This document shows positions 10,201 to 18,012 of a stretch of 64,000 bases of DNA, one piece after another. A program made the translations under genes and the position numbers. The notes under the pieces are model-generated. The model searched no databases. It had not been told where the DNA came from and was given only the letters and a program-made list of their open reading frames with translations. Every line of letters starts with the position of its first letter. Positions within the stretch are counted from its first letter, which is position 1. The stretch is from Arthrobacter sp. MYb214. Its GTDB lineage: Bacteria; Actinomycetota; Actinomycetes; Actinomycetales; Micrococcaceae. The stretch spans positions 992,001-1,056,000 of the forward strand of contig NZ_PCPZ01000001.1 of the NCBI RefSeq assembly GCF_002979865.1. The letters are read 5' to 3'.

Positions 10201-10609
10201 AGGCACTGTCTTCTTCAAGGCCAAGCCGCAGCCCATGGTCTTGGACCAGGGTGTTGGCGTAGGAGTGGTAGGTGGATACCGCAGGGTCAAGGAAGTCCCG
10301 GGTTTCTTCTGGGCTGAGCAGACCGGTGGCCACAAGCTGCGCGATCTTGGCACGGATACGCACGGAAAGCTCTCCCGCTGCCTTGCGGGTAAAGGTCACC
10401 CCGAGAATCTCTTCCGGCCGGACCAGCTGGTTGGCTACCAGCCAGACGACTTTATCCGCCATGGTTTTGGTCTTGCCCGAGCCGGCGCCGGCGATGACCA
10501 GCATCGGTTCCAATGGCGCAGCGACTATCTCAGCCTGCTGCGCGGTGGGCGGAAACTGCTCGCCCAGGGCTGCGGAGAGTTCTTCTGGAGTGAATCTGAT
10601 ATTGCTCAT
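7292..10609 (-). CDS. adnB: AdnB: lead-motor helicase-nuclease subunit of AdnAB
   Basis: 1105 aa from ATG 10609 (MSNIRFTPEEL). It has an intact SF1A motor: Walker A VIAGAGSGKTKTMADK near residue 40, motif II LLDEFQDTSHAQM near 280, motif V TVHASKGLEWDIVAVM near 660 and motif VI LAYVAVTRAKSLLICS. The C-terminal RecB-type nuclease shows RRGTAFHAWIEEFY, VRGRIDAVF, LMLDWKTGRVPSGKD and QLAVYRLGW. In mycobacteria AdnAB is the RecBCD-like machine that resects double-strand breaks, with AdnB as the active translocase. The ATGA overlap with adnA (4 nt) implies coupled translation and 1:1 assembly. Length matches the mycobacterial protein (about 1100 aa). Confidence 0.93.
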   Translation of the reverse strand: MSNIRFTPEELSAALGEQFPPTAQQAEIVAAPLEPMLVIAGAGSGKTKTMADKVVWLVANQLVRPEEILGVTFTRKAAGELSVRIRAKIAQLVATGLLSPEETRDFLDPAVSTYHSYANTLVQDHGLRLGLEEDSALLGAAQSWQVAHSVLERYTGNYEHLNSATSTLIDAIVSFSSEASEHLVTAPEAHQWIDDLVARLRTLPMDAEKPKKTTQAALKLIDKLASRATIAELAEEYAREKKRLGVMDYGDLVAHAARIAQEVPAAALAERASHKVVLLDEFQDTSHAQMVLFSQLYGEGHPVTAVGDPNQSIYGFRGASAGQLFRFPEVFPIVRDTGRDVAHVKHLTIAWRNTVNVLAAANSITAGGPQHQGPVSVKPLDSSAHAKPGRVVLNRCATVRDEADAIADMIVAENRASSEPKTSAVLSRNRTQLSIMGEVLAERGIKYQLVGLSGLLSTPELTDLVSYLHVLVDPLRSDKLMRLLAGARWRLGAADLMAFADWSRQLERRRARGLQPDPAESEEAQSPEEAVTEAARAELNDAASLVEALDFLPREGWTSNDGRTISAAGYERLAALRDELAGLRLLANDDLETLIRETERAMNLDIEVAARPWISRDKARANLDAFADVVREYCRNAPRVELSGFLMWLEQAAEKEKGLPLPSEDADPAAVQLLTVHASKGLEWDIVAVMTLNDGVFPGSKSDRWTSGDKALPWEIRGDARDLPQWDTEQPALKELLEAESVFKDQVEDHHIAEERRLAYVAVTRAKSLLICSSSVWTSTRTKPTEPSEFFTCLLPLAEGEEPQAEIGVWVKDEEAPEQNPSTLTPLEALWPYDPLEGPVVTGGVQKTPYPYSRRNVIAEVAKDLESVPTDHEPLTSFGRQWAEEAEKLLGQREFLAGRERSIEAPEHVRASLFVELAEDPVGVLENLRRPVPRRPGLAARRGTAFHAWIEEFYEKTSMLDLGDLQDPADGYLDEALDLESMKEAFLCSEWSKLQPAYVEVPLETRVGPVAVRGRIDAVFRMDDGTWLMLDWKTGRVPSGKDLKSKLVQLAVYRLGWSRLHGIPLEEIKAAFYYVAAGITIHAEYLSDEQELEQMISSAFEQLEG

Positions 10610-13600
10610 GGTTCGGTGACCTGTCGTCCTTGGGCGCACAAAGGGCAGATTTCAGGCAGCGTGCAGTTGCCGAGGATCCCTGCGGCTCCCGAAACGTGCC
10701 GGGTGATGAATTCACTGTTTCCCATCAGCGAGGCAGCTTCGAAGATGAGCGCGCGGGCCCAGTCCCCTTCACCAATTGATGGTTGTTCACGGACCGAGGC
10801 GCCCTTGGTGCTGGTACCGACGTAGACCAAGGATGCGCCGGCTGGCTCATCCGGGAGTCCTGCAGTTTCCTCGTGATCTTGCAACGCGCCGAGCTGGATT
10901 GCGGTTTGGTAGACGCCTAGCTGCGGGTGTTCCAAGGTTGCGTCCTTGGATGGCGCAGTGGAACCGGTTTTCAGGTCAACGACCCTCACCTTGCCGTTGG
11001 CGTCAGCTTCGACGCGGTCGATAATTCCGCGAAGCTGGATATGCGTGCCGTCAGGGGCCGGGACCTCGATCTGGAACGGCATCTCGCGAGCCACCAGTTC
11101 GCGTCCTTCTTGGCGCATGGTGACGCAGTAGGCGGCGAACTTCTTGAGCATGCTATTGGCACGGTCGAAGTCCCTTTGACCTTCCCAGTTCTCCAGTTTT
11201 TCCAGCTCTGGCCAGCGTTGCTCCAGGATCTGCTGGTATTCGCTTCCGCTTGCATCGGGATGCTCTTCGGCGATGGAGTGGATCAGCGTACCCAAGGAGG
11301 CCGCGAAATCGCGGGCAGCGGTTCCACCAGCGCTTTGCACAAACCAGTTCAGCGGCGATTTCACCAGGGTTTCCACCTTCGACGGTGACACCCGCCGAGG
11401 CTGGTCTTCCGGGATAACCGGTTCATGGGTAGTCAGTTCGCGCAACCCCCACCAGGAACTTGGATGCGCTCCTCGCACCGGGCGCTCTGCCTGAGCCAGG
11501 CGTCCAAGCACGTGGGTGGCGTCCTGGTACAGGTTAGCTGCTTCCACATCGTCCGGCGCTGGCGCTGCCCCAAGGCCGGCGGCCCTGGCTCTCTCGGCGG
11601 TGCTGCGCAGCTCTGCCACCAAGGTTGGAAGCGAACGGATGCGCGGAACCGCGGTTGGTTCCCTGCCTTCTGGCCCCGGTGGCTCGACCAGATCCAGGAA
11701 AGAGGAAGGCTGGCTGTCTTCGTTATCGACCGCCGTGCAAATCAGCTGGTCTCCAGCACGGGAGACGGCATTGCTGAAGCTGCGCAATTCGTCGTTGCGG
11801 ATTTGGCGTACCAGATGCGTTGGCGTTCGGGTGGCCAGGAATTCAATGCCATGCTCCGCGGCGTCGGCGAGCGCATTGGAACCGAGCAGCTCGCCACGGA
11901 GCCGGAGGTTGGGCCAGGACCCTTCTTGCAGCCCGGGGATAAAGACCACTGGCCATTGCTTTCCGGCAGCGGCAGCGGTAGTGAGAACCGTGACGGTTTG
12001 CCCACCGGCAGCACGGGTTGCCAAGGAGTCCATGGGCAATTCCTGCTGCAAGATGTGCTCGATGAACTGCTGGACGCTGGCGCCGGGAAGCTGATCCACA
12101 AAACGTTCTGCGGCTTGGAAAAGCGACAGGACAGCATCCAGGTCATGATCTGCGCGGCGGGCGGCAGTGCCGGTGCCCAGGGCCTCTTCGCGCCAGGCCT
12201 TTGCCCGGCCCGAGGCCTCCCACATCACCCAGAGCGCTGTTTCCGGTGTAGCGGTTCCGCTGGCCAGTTCGTCTTGCAGCGCGGAGTACATCTTCAGCAG
12301 CCGGTTCAATCCGTAACCCGGCTTGCCCAATTTCTCGGCCATTGCCGGTTCACGCAGGCAGGATTCAAGCAACTCCTGGCTGGAGCGGCGTCCGCCGGCT
12401 GCGGCTTCCTGCTGGCGCAAGAGCTGGCGGATCCGGCGGATTTCCAAGGCAGTGCTCATCCCATAACGCGACAGCAGCAGGTTCTGCATCAGGAGCGGGT
12501 CATCGGTGACAGAATCGCTGAACGCCAAATTCAACAGGTCAAGCAGCGGACGGACCGCACCTTCATCCTTCAATGGAATTTCGGCCGGCGGCACCTGCAC
12601 GCCGATTCCCTGGCCTTCAAGAAAACGGCTGAAGGAGCGCACCTGTGAACCGTTGCGCACCACAATCGCAATTTCAGCGAGGCTGCGGTTCTCGTAGAGG
12701 TTCAGATGCACTATCCGCTGGGCAATGAAACGTTCTTCCAAGGTGGAATTCTCGAATACCTGTGCCTGGCATAGTTCGTGTTCCGGCACGTTCAACGGCT
12801 CAATAGCTCGTCCGCGCAAGCCTGCAGCCAGCGGCACGCGGCTGACGATCCGTTTCCATGCCTCGGTGATCTGTCCAGACATTCGATAGCCGTGGGTCAG
12901 TTCGAGGCAGGTCGCTTCGCCAGCACTCGCGTAATTCTGTGCGAAACGATGCAATTCATCGGTGCGGGCACCGCGGAATCCCTGAACTACGCTGTCGGGT
13001 GCAGCGAAAGCGACCATGGCGCGGTCCTTGCCGAGCAGAGCCAGGAGGCGGTGCTGCGACAGGGTGGCTTCTTGCAGGTCATCCACGAGGATCAGGGCCA
13101 ACCGGTCCTGTTCTGCGTGCAGGAACGCTTCATTGTCTTCCAGAATTTGTGCCGCCCGGGTAATCAGCCCTGCCGGGTCGAAGGCTTCGGCGCTGCCCAA
13201 GTCCAGCAGGTCGCGGTATTCCTGGTAGAACAGCGCAGCAGCGTGCCATTCGGGGCGGTTGGCTTGCTGGCCGAGGTCAGCGATGTCTGCAGGTTCCAAT
13301 CCCAGCTCTGAAACACGGTCGAAGAACTCGCGGATTTCCTTGCGGAAGCCGCGAGTCCCTACTGCCAGCGCCAGTTCGCTTGGCCACTGCGGTCCTTCGG
13401 TGAGGCCTTCGGCATGGCCTTCCAGCAGGTGGCCGATGAGGGTGTCCTGTTCCGGACCGGAGAGCAAGCGGGGAATGCGTTCGAGCTGGGGCAAGAGTCC
13501 TTCAACGCGGGCACGGCGGATCAAGTCAAAGGCATAAGCCGACCAGGTGCGAACCACCGGTTCGGTGAAAGTCCGTTCTGCTCGGCGGCTGAGCTCATCA

Positions 13601-13818
13601 CGGATCGAGGCAGCGGTCAGTCGAGTTGGCCCGATGATCAAGAGGGCCTGCGGATCGAGCCCGGCGTCAAGGTGCGCCACCGCGGTGTCGATGAGCAGAT
13701 GGGTCTTGCCGGTACCCGGAGCCCCAGTGACCAGGACCGGGCTTTCCACCGAATGCAAGTGGCCAAGGACCGAGGTGGCTTCTTCGCGGGGCTGGCTTCG
13801 GGTCTCTTCCATACTCAT
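10606..13818 (-). CDS. adnA: AdnA: helicase-nuclease subunit of AdnAB with degenerate motor
   Basis: 1070 aa from ATG 13818 (a second ATG is at 13812). Walker A is intact (LVTGAPGTGKTHLLIDTAV, about residues 30-48). Motif II reads LILVDDLQEATLSQHR, so DE is replaced by DD. Motif V reads TTAAAAGKQWPVVFIPG instead of HxxKGLEW, and motif VI is weak (SNAVSRAGDQLICTA). The C-terminal nuclease looks intact: ASLGTLIHSIAEEH, LRGIIDRVE and VRVVDLKTGSTAPSKD. Cysteines at the extreme C-terminus (NCTLPEICPLCAQG) with an upstream Cys could form an AddB-like iron-sulfur site; that is inference. The 5' end overlaps the alkyltransferase-like gene by 4 nt and the 3' end overlaps adnB by 4 nt, so the three are co-translated. 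Confidence 0.9.
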   Translation of the reverse strand: MSMEETRSQPREEATSVLGHLHSVESPVLVTGAPGTGKTHLLIDTAVAHLDAGLDPQALLIIGPTRLTAASIRDELSRRAERTFTEPVVRTWSAYAFDLIRRARVEGLLPQLERIPRLLSGPEQDTLIGHLLEGHAEGLTEGPQWPSELALAVGTRGFRKEIREFFDRVSELGLEPADIADLGQQANRPEWHAAALFYQEYRDLLDLGSAEAFDPAGLITRAAQILEDNEAFLHAEQDRLALILVDDLQEATLSQHRLLALLGKDRAMVAFAAPDSVVQGFRGARTDELHRFAQNYASAGEATCLELTHGYRMSGQITEAWKRIVSRVPLAAGLRGRAIEPLNVPEHELCQAQVFENSTLEERFIAQRIVHLNLYENRSLAEIAIVVRNGSQVRSFSRFLEGQGIGVQVPPAEIPLKDEGAVRPLLDLLNLAFSDSVTDDPLLMQNLLLSRYGMSTALEIRRIRQLLRQQEAAAGGRRSSQELLESCLREPAMAEKLGKPGYGLNRLLKMYSALQDELASGTATPETALWVMWEASGRAKAWREEALGTGTAARRADHDLDAVLSLFQAAERFVDQLPGASVQQFIEHILQQELPMDSLATRAAGGQTVTVLTTAAAAGKQWPVVFIPGLQEGSWPNLRLRGELLGSNALADAAEHGIEFLATRTPTHLVRQIRNDELRSFSNAVSRAGDQLICTAVDNEDSQPSSFLDLVEPPGPEGREPTAVPRIRSLPTLVAELRSTAERARAAGLGAAPAPDDVEAANLYQDATHVLGRLAQAERPVRGAHPSSWWGLRELTTHEPVIPEDQPRRVSPSKVETLVKSPLNWFVQSAGGTAARDFAASLGTLIHSIAEEHPDASGSEYQQILEQRWPELEKLENWEGQRDFDRANSMLKKFAAYCVTMRQEGRELVAREMPFQIEVPAPDGTHIQLRGIIDRVEADANGKVRVVDLKTGSTAPSKDATLEHPQLGVYQTAIQLGALQDHEETAGLPDEPAGASLVYVGTSTKGASVREQPSIGEGDWARALIFEAASLMGNSEFITRHVSGAAGILGNCTLPEICPLCAQGRQVTEP

Positions 13819-14204
13819 AGTTGATCATCCATCTCGGACATTTTGGGGTTGCCCAGCGCCGTACGCAGCGCGTCAATTTTTTCCCACGCCCAGTCGTTGG
13901 GGTTCCAGCGGTATCTATTCATGTTCACGTGACGGCCAGGTGCTGCCAGTTCTTCTGCGATCCAGTGCCGTTCTGCTGCTTCGGCAAGCGCATCGGCCAT
14001 GGAACCGTTGGAGCGGATAATCCGCCACCATGGTGTCCCTTCCGGCGCGCTTGCCATCGCCTTGCCCGTTTGGCGTGCTCCCCCGCTTCCGAGAAGTTCT
14101 GCCACGTCCTTGTAGCTGAGCACCGCCCCTGCCGGGACGAGTGCTGCGAGGCGATGCACCGCCTCTGAATAGTCCAGGGGCTTTTCGGCTGCGTCAGATG
14201 TCAT
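13815..14204 (-). CDS. Alkyltransferase-like protein (ATL, MGMT family without active Cys)
   Basis: 129 aa from ATG 14204 (MTSDAAEKPLDYSEAV). The DNA-binding domain of O6-alkylguanine transferases is clear (VPAGAVLSYKDVAELLG, GGARQTGKAM). The PCHR active site is replaced by PWWR (EGTPWWRIIRSNGSMAD). Such ATL proteins bind O6-alkylguanine without repairing it and flag lesions for nucleotide excision repair in studied cases. The gene is first in an atl-adnA-adnB unit, with an ATGA overlap to adnA. It corresponds in position to Rv3204. It is short but complete for the family. The divergent exonuclease starts 88 nt away. Confidence 0.9.
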   Translation of the reverse strand: MTSDAAEKPLDYSEAVHRLAALVPAGAVLSYKDVAELLGSGGARQTGKAMASAPEGTPWWRIIRSNGSMADALAEAAERHWIAEELAAPGRHVNMNRYRWNPNDWAWEKIDALRTALGNPKMSEMDDQL

Positions 14205-14292
14205 AGCCCTATTCTGCCAATTAGCTTGCAGGACTCCACAACACGCAATTCGCAGGGCCGTCCTGTCCCGCCTTGGCTGTAGCGTTATATCC

Positions 14293-14976
14293 ATGACTGA
14301 ATGGCACAAGGGCCTGGCAATTGGCTTTGATTTGGAAACCACTGGTGTTGATACCAATACTGCACGCATCGTTACGGCATCGGTTGTCTTGCTGGATGCC
14401 GATGGCAAAGTGGTGAACAACCGCGAGTGGCTGGTAAACCCCGGGGTCGAGATTCCAGAGGCCGCGGCCGCAGTTCACGGAATCTCCACCGAGAAAGCCC
14501 GCGCCGACGGTGCCCCGGCGAAACAGTCCGTTCAGGAGATCTTGAATTTGCTGAAGTTCGCCTCGGAGCAAGCGCCAATCGTTGCTTTTAATGCTTCGTA
14601 CGATTTCTCAGTGCTCTACAGCGAAGCCGTTCGCTACGACCTTGAGCCGTTTTTCCCGGGCAATGTGATCGATCCGTTCATCATCGACAAGCAGGTTGAC
14701 AAGTTCCGCAAGGGGAAGCGCACCCTTGCGGCGGCTTGCGAGTTCTACGGTGTAGTCCTCGAAAATGCGCACACCTCGTTGGCCGATGCAGTTGCCTGCG
14801 TCGAGGTCGCTCGCCAGCTGGGCGAACGCTATCCGCAGTTGCAAGTAGATCCGATGGTGCTGCACGGCTGGCAGATCGGTTGGGCGAAAGAACAGGCAGA
14901 AAGTTTCCAGAAATACTTGCGCAAGACGAAGCCTGAAGCTGTTGTCGACGGCGCTTGGCCTATCACCGAGTCGTAA
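14293..14976 (+). CDS. DEDDh 3'-5' exonuclease (DNA polymerase III epsilon-like)
   Basis: 227 aa. DEDDh exonuclease motifs: Exo I FDLETTGVDTNTARIV near residue 15, Exo II VAFNASYDFSVL near 95, and Exo III HTSLADAVACVEVA near 157. There is no polymerase, BRCT or GIY-YIG extension, so it is a stand-alone proofreading-type exonuclease common in Actinobacteria. It could trim 3' DNA ends or process RNA; the replicative role of DnaQ cannot be assumed. It is monocistronic, divergent from the atl-adnAB unit, and thus sits in a repair context. ATG 14293 follows TAGCGTTATATCC, with no strong Shine-Dalgarno. Confidence 0.9.
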   Translation: MTEWHKGLAIGFDLETTGVDTNTARIVTASVVLLDADGKVVNNREWLVNPGVEIPEAAAAVHGISTEKARADGAPAKQSVQEILNLLKFASEQAPIVAFNASYDFSVLYSEAVRYDLEPFFPGNVIDPFIIDKQVDKFRKGKRTLAAACEFYGVVLENAHTSLADAVACVEVARQLGERYPQLQVDPMVLHGWQIGWAKEQAESFQKYLRKTKPEAVVDGAWPITES

Positions 14977-15059
14977 AGATTGAAATAATCAGCTTCTTGT
15001 GCCCCGTTTCACATGGGGTCAACAGGCCTCGCGACCACCATGCGGAAGCCAATCGTTCA

Positions 15060-15088
15060 TTTTCTGTCACAAATCAACAAATTATATT
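15060..15088 (+). promoter_or_regulatory. Candidate promoter of metNIQ
   Basis: TTTTCT (15060-15065) and TATATT (15083-15088) are 17 bp apart in the unusually A/T-rich 246-nt gap 14977-15222. That would give a 5' leader of about 125 nt. The leader contains a small hairpin (AGGGT/ACCCT, 15179-15197) but nothing matching SAM riboswitch cores. The rest of the gap shows no gene that I can support. The -35 match is weak. Confidence 0.3.
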
Positions 15089-15222
15089 CGAAGGCTCCCC
15101 CATTAAGGCCTCATACTAAGAATCTTGACTGTAATTTCCCCTTGATTCGGGCGATTTTGTTCGATGATGATTCAATGGAGGGTACTCTCTACACCCTTTG
15201 AGAATCTGAAGGAACACGCCTA

Positions 15223-16215
15223 GTGATCACAGTCAGTGACCTGCGCAAGGTCTACCAGCAAGACGGCAAGGATGTTGTTGCCCTTGATGGTGTCAGCCTT
15301 GAAGTCCCTACCGGGAAAATTCATGGCATCGTCGGACATTCCGGAGCGGGTAAATCCACTCTCGTCCGTTGCTTGACCTTGCTCGACCAGCCCACATCCG
15401 GAACCGTTGCCGTTAACGGCAAGGAGCTGACCAACGTCAGCACCGACGAGTTACGGAATGCGCGACGTCGAATTGGCATGGTTTTCCAGCACGCGAACCT
15501 CTTCGACTCGCGCACCACCGAGCAGAATGTGGCATACCCGCTGGAGCTTGGTGGCATGCCCAAAGCCGAAATTGATGCCAAGGTCGCTGAACTCCTGGAG
15601 CTCGTGGGCCTGACCAGGTTCGCCAAAGGGTACCCATCCCAGCTTTCCGGTGGCCAGCGCCAGCGCGTTGGTATCGCCCGGGCGCTGGCCACCGATCCGG
15701 ATGTCCTGCTCTGTGATGAGCCGACCAGTGCCTTGGATCCGAAGACCACCGATGAAATCCTCGATTTGGTCAAGAAGCTGCGCGATCGGTTGAACATCAC
15801 CGTGCTGATCATTACCCACGAAATGCACGTCGTGAAGCAAGCCTGCGATTCCGTTTCGCTGCTGGAAGGCGGCAAGATCGTGGAGCACGGCAATATCGAA
15901 CAGGTCATCACCAACGCCGAAGGCACTTTGGCTTCCACGTTGCTCCCGCTTCCGGGCGACGCACCACGCATCGAGGGCGAAGGACCGATCCTGGACCTGC
16001 TCTACACCGGCGGCCAGGCGACCCAGCCTGTCATCTCTTCCATTGCCCGCTTGTTCAATACCGATGTCAATGTCTTGGCTGGTTCGGTCGAGCAGCTTGG
16101 CAACCAGCAGTACGCGCACTTGCGCCTGCAGCTGGCTCCCGACGCGGATCTGGATGCAATCGTGAACCACCTGAAGTCCACCGGCATCGCCGTAACCGTG
16201 AAGGGAGCCAAGTAA
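15223..16215 (+). CDS. metN: Methionine ABC importer ATP-binding protein MetN
   Basis: 330 aa, GTG start with GAAGGAA 9 nt upstream. ABC ATPase landmarks: Walker A GHSGAGKSTLVR (about residue 38), Q-loop VFQHANLF, signature LSGGQRQRVGIARAL, Walker [12 protein letters not shown] and H-loop ITHEMHVV. After residue 245 there is a C-terminal NIL domain (FNTDVNVLAGSVEQLG...), which in E. coli MetN binds methionine and causes trans-inhibition of uptake. It powers import at the inner face of the membrane. It is the first gene of metN-metI-metQ, 3 nt before metI. Confidence 0.96.
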   Translation: MITVSDLRKVYQQDGKDVVALDGVSLEVPTGKIHGIVGHSGAGKSTLVRCLTLLDQPTSGTVAVNGKELTNVSTDELRNARRRIGMVFQHANLFDSRTTEQNVAYPLELGGMPKAEIDAKVAELLELVGLTRFAKGYPSQLSGGQRQRVGIARALATDPDVLLCDEPTSALDPKTTDEILDLVKKLRDRLNITVLIITHEMHVVKQACDSVSLLEGGKIVEHGNIEQVITNAEGTLASTLLPLPGDAPRIEGEGPILDLLYTGGQATQPVISSIARLFNTDVNVLAGSVEQLGNQQYAHLRLQLAPDADLDAIVNHLKSTGIAVTVKGAK

Positions 16216-16218
16216 GCA

Positions 16219-16884
16219 ATGGATTTCTTCACCCCCACCGTACTCAAGGCCGTAGGCCAAGCGACCGTCGAAACCCTGCAGATGGTCTTGATCTCAGGTG
16301 TGATCACCGTGATCATCGGACTGCTGCTGGGTATCTTGCTGCATGTCACTGGCAAAGGCGGACTGGCGCCGGTCCGCTGGCTAAACGCGATTCTCTCCAC
16401 GGTGATCGTGAACATCACCCGTTCCGTCCCGTTCGCCATCTTAATGGTCGCCCTGATTCCGTTCGCCGCGATGCTCATCGGCACCGCGCTGGGCCCGATC
16501 GCTGCCTCGGTCTCTTTGACCATCGGCACGGTCCCATTTTTCGCCCGCCTGGTGGAAACCGCCTTGCGCGATGTTTCCGCTGGCAAGGTCGATGCCGCGC
16601 TGGTGATGGGTTCCACCAAGCTGCAAACCATTCGCAAGGTCCTGGTGCCTGAAGCCATGCCCGGCATCATTTCGGCCGTCACCACCACTCTGGTGACCTT
16701 GATCGGCTACTCCGCGATGGCTGGCTTGGTAGGCGGTGGCGGTTTGGGTCGTCTGGCCTACAACTACGGCTACGTCCGCTACAACATGCCCATCATGCTT
16801 GCGACCATCGTGATTATCGTGATCATGGTCCAGCTGGTGCAGGTCATCGGTGATGCGATCGCCCGCAAGGTCGATCACCGCTAG
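16219..16884 (+). CDS. metI: Methionine ABC importer permease MetI
   Basis: 221 aa, about five transmembrane helices (for example TLQMVLISGVITVIIGLLLG and AILMVALIPFAAMLIG). The coupling-helix EAA loop is VMGSTKLQTIRKVLVPEAMPG. It forms the homodimeric channel with MetN. It begins 3 nt after metN, and the signal peptide of metQ follows 103 nt downstream, so all three are probably one transcript. Size and topology match characterised MetI proteins. Confidence 0.95.
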   Translation: MDFFTPTVLKAVGQATVETLQMVLISGVITVIIGLLLGILLHVTGKGGLAPVRWLNAILSTVIVNITRSVPFAILMVALIPFAAMLIGTALGPIAASVSLTIGTVPFFARLVETALRDVSAGKVDAALVMGSTKLQTIRKVLVPEAMPGIISAVTTTLVTLIGYSAMAGLVGGGGLGRLAYNYGYVRYNMPIMLATIVIIVIMVQLVQVIGDAIARKVDHR

Positions 16885-16987
16885 TCAAAACTTCCGCCGG
16901 TCTATCCGGCGGAGCCGTGGAACCGCTGAGGACACGGCAAATCCACTCGCATCGTGCCTCACGGCTCTACCTAAGGAAAGACAAGTT

Positions 16988-17836
16988 ATGCGCAAGAAAC
17001 TCGCACTCGCCATCACCGGTGTTGCCACCGCATTCGCCCTGACTGCTTGCGGCAGCAGCGAACCAACTGCTGATGCTGCAGCGACCCTGGATCCGGCAAA
17101 CCCTACGGTTATCAAGGTAGGCGCCAGCCCGGTCCCACAGGCAGACATCCTGAACTTCATCGATGAGAACTTGGCGAAGGAAGCCGGCATCGACTTGGAA
17201 GTCATGGAGATCGATGACTACGTCACCCCGAACACCGGACTTGCCGACGGCTCGCTGGATGCCAACTACTTCCAGACCGAGGCCTACCTGGCTACCGAGA
17301 TGAAGGAAAAGGGCTACGAGTTCGCGCACGGCGCTGGCGTTCATGTGGAGCCAATGACCGTCTTCTCGAAGAAGTTCAAGGACGCCAAGGACGTCGCAGA
17401 AGGCACCAAGGTACTGCTGAACAACGACCCGGTGAATCAGATCCGCGGCATGCGCGTCCTGGAAGAAGCAGGGCTGCTGCAGAACCTCAGCGATGATGAT
17501 TCCCTGCTGACCGTCAACGGCAACGCGGACAAGAACCCGCTGAACCTCGAAATCACTGACGCCAACGCCGAGCAGGTCGTCCAGTACTACAAGTCCGATG
17601 ATTCCATCGGCTTGGCGGTCATCAACGGCAACTACATCGTCCAGGCCAAGCTGGACAAAGCAGAGATGCTTGCCCAGGAGTCGGGCGCGAACAACCCCAA
17701 CGCCAACTTCCTGACCTGGCGCGACGGCGAAGAGACCCCGGCTGTTGCGAAGCTTGAAGAGCTGTTGCACTCCGATGAGGTCCGCGATTACATCGAGAAG
17801 ACCTGGACCGACGGCAGCGTTATCGCCGCTTTCTAA
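16988..17836 (+). CDS. metQ: Methionine-binding lipoprotein MetQ
   Basis: 282 aa from ATG 16988, with AAGGAAAG upstream; the frame is open further upstream but those residues look non-coding. The lipoprotein signal is MRKKLALAITGVATAFALTAC, written here only to show the lipobox LTAC with Cys 21. The mature part is an NlpA/MetQ solute-binding domain (IKVGASPVPQADIL, DYVTPNTGLADGSLDANYFQ). It delivers D/L-methionine or methionine derivatives to MetNI from the cell surface. It is last in the operon and is followed by a 16-bp perfect hairpin. Confidence 0.94.
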   Translation: MRKKLALAITGVATAFALTACGSSEPTADAAATLDPANPTVIKVGASPVPQADILNFIDENLAKEAGIDLEVMEIDDYVTPNTGLADGSLDANYFQTEAYLATEMKEKGYEFAHGAGVHVEPMTVFSKKFKDAKDVAEGTKVLLNNDPVNQIRGMRVLEEAGLLQNLSDDDSLLTVNGNADKNPLNLEITDANAEQVVQYYKSDDSIGLAVINGNYIVQAKLDKAEMLAQESGANNPNANFLTWRDGEETPAVAKLEELLHSDEVRDYIEKTWTDGSVIAAF

Positions 17837-17880
17837 TCCGGTTTCCAGCCACGGGGCATTCCCGAACGCTTGAACCTTGA

Positions 17881-17912
17881 CTGCCCGAGTTCCGTATACG
17901 GAACTCGGGCAG
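17881..17912. terminator. Terminator hairpin after metQ
   Basis: Perfect 32-nt palindrome: CTGCCCGAGTTCCGTA at 17881-17896 is directly followed by its complement at 17897-17912. The downstream sequence TTCCGTTTCC is only mildly T-rich. It lies 44 nt after the metQ stop. Confidence 0.8.
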
Positions 17913-17945
17913 TTCCGTTTCCCACCGTCTTTCCAGGCTTAAATG

Positions 17946-17991
17946 AGCCAGGGCCAGGCAAGCACCTCACGGTGCCTGCCTGGCCCTGGCT
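17946..17991. terminator. Terminator hairpin of the haem operon
   Basis: 15-bp stem (AGCCAGGGCCAGGCA, 17946-17960, with its complement 17977-17991) around an inner GCACC/GGTGC stem. It lies 21 nt beyond the hemL stop, read leftward; CTCATTTAAG follows on that strand. It pairs with the metQ terminator, so the convergent operons are insulated by two hairpins. Confidence 0.75.
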
Positions 17992-18012
17992 GTTGCCCTC
18001 GGGAGCCTGCAA

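Noticed and set aside
11425-12648. 407-codon plus-strand open frame
   Set aside because: Antisense to adnA, whose nuclease and motor motifs are on the other strand.
15013-15201. 62-codon frame in the metN leader
   Set aside because: No ribosome site, AT-rich composition unlike neighbouring genes, and no recognisable motif. It is more likely untranslated promoter/leader DNA.
14977-15222. SAM riboswitch before metNIQ
   Set aside because: Expected for methionine transport, but I could not find SAM-I or SAM-IV core sequences; only a small AGGGT/ACCCT hairpin is present.
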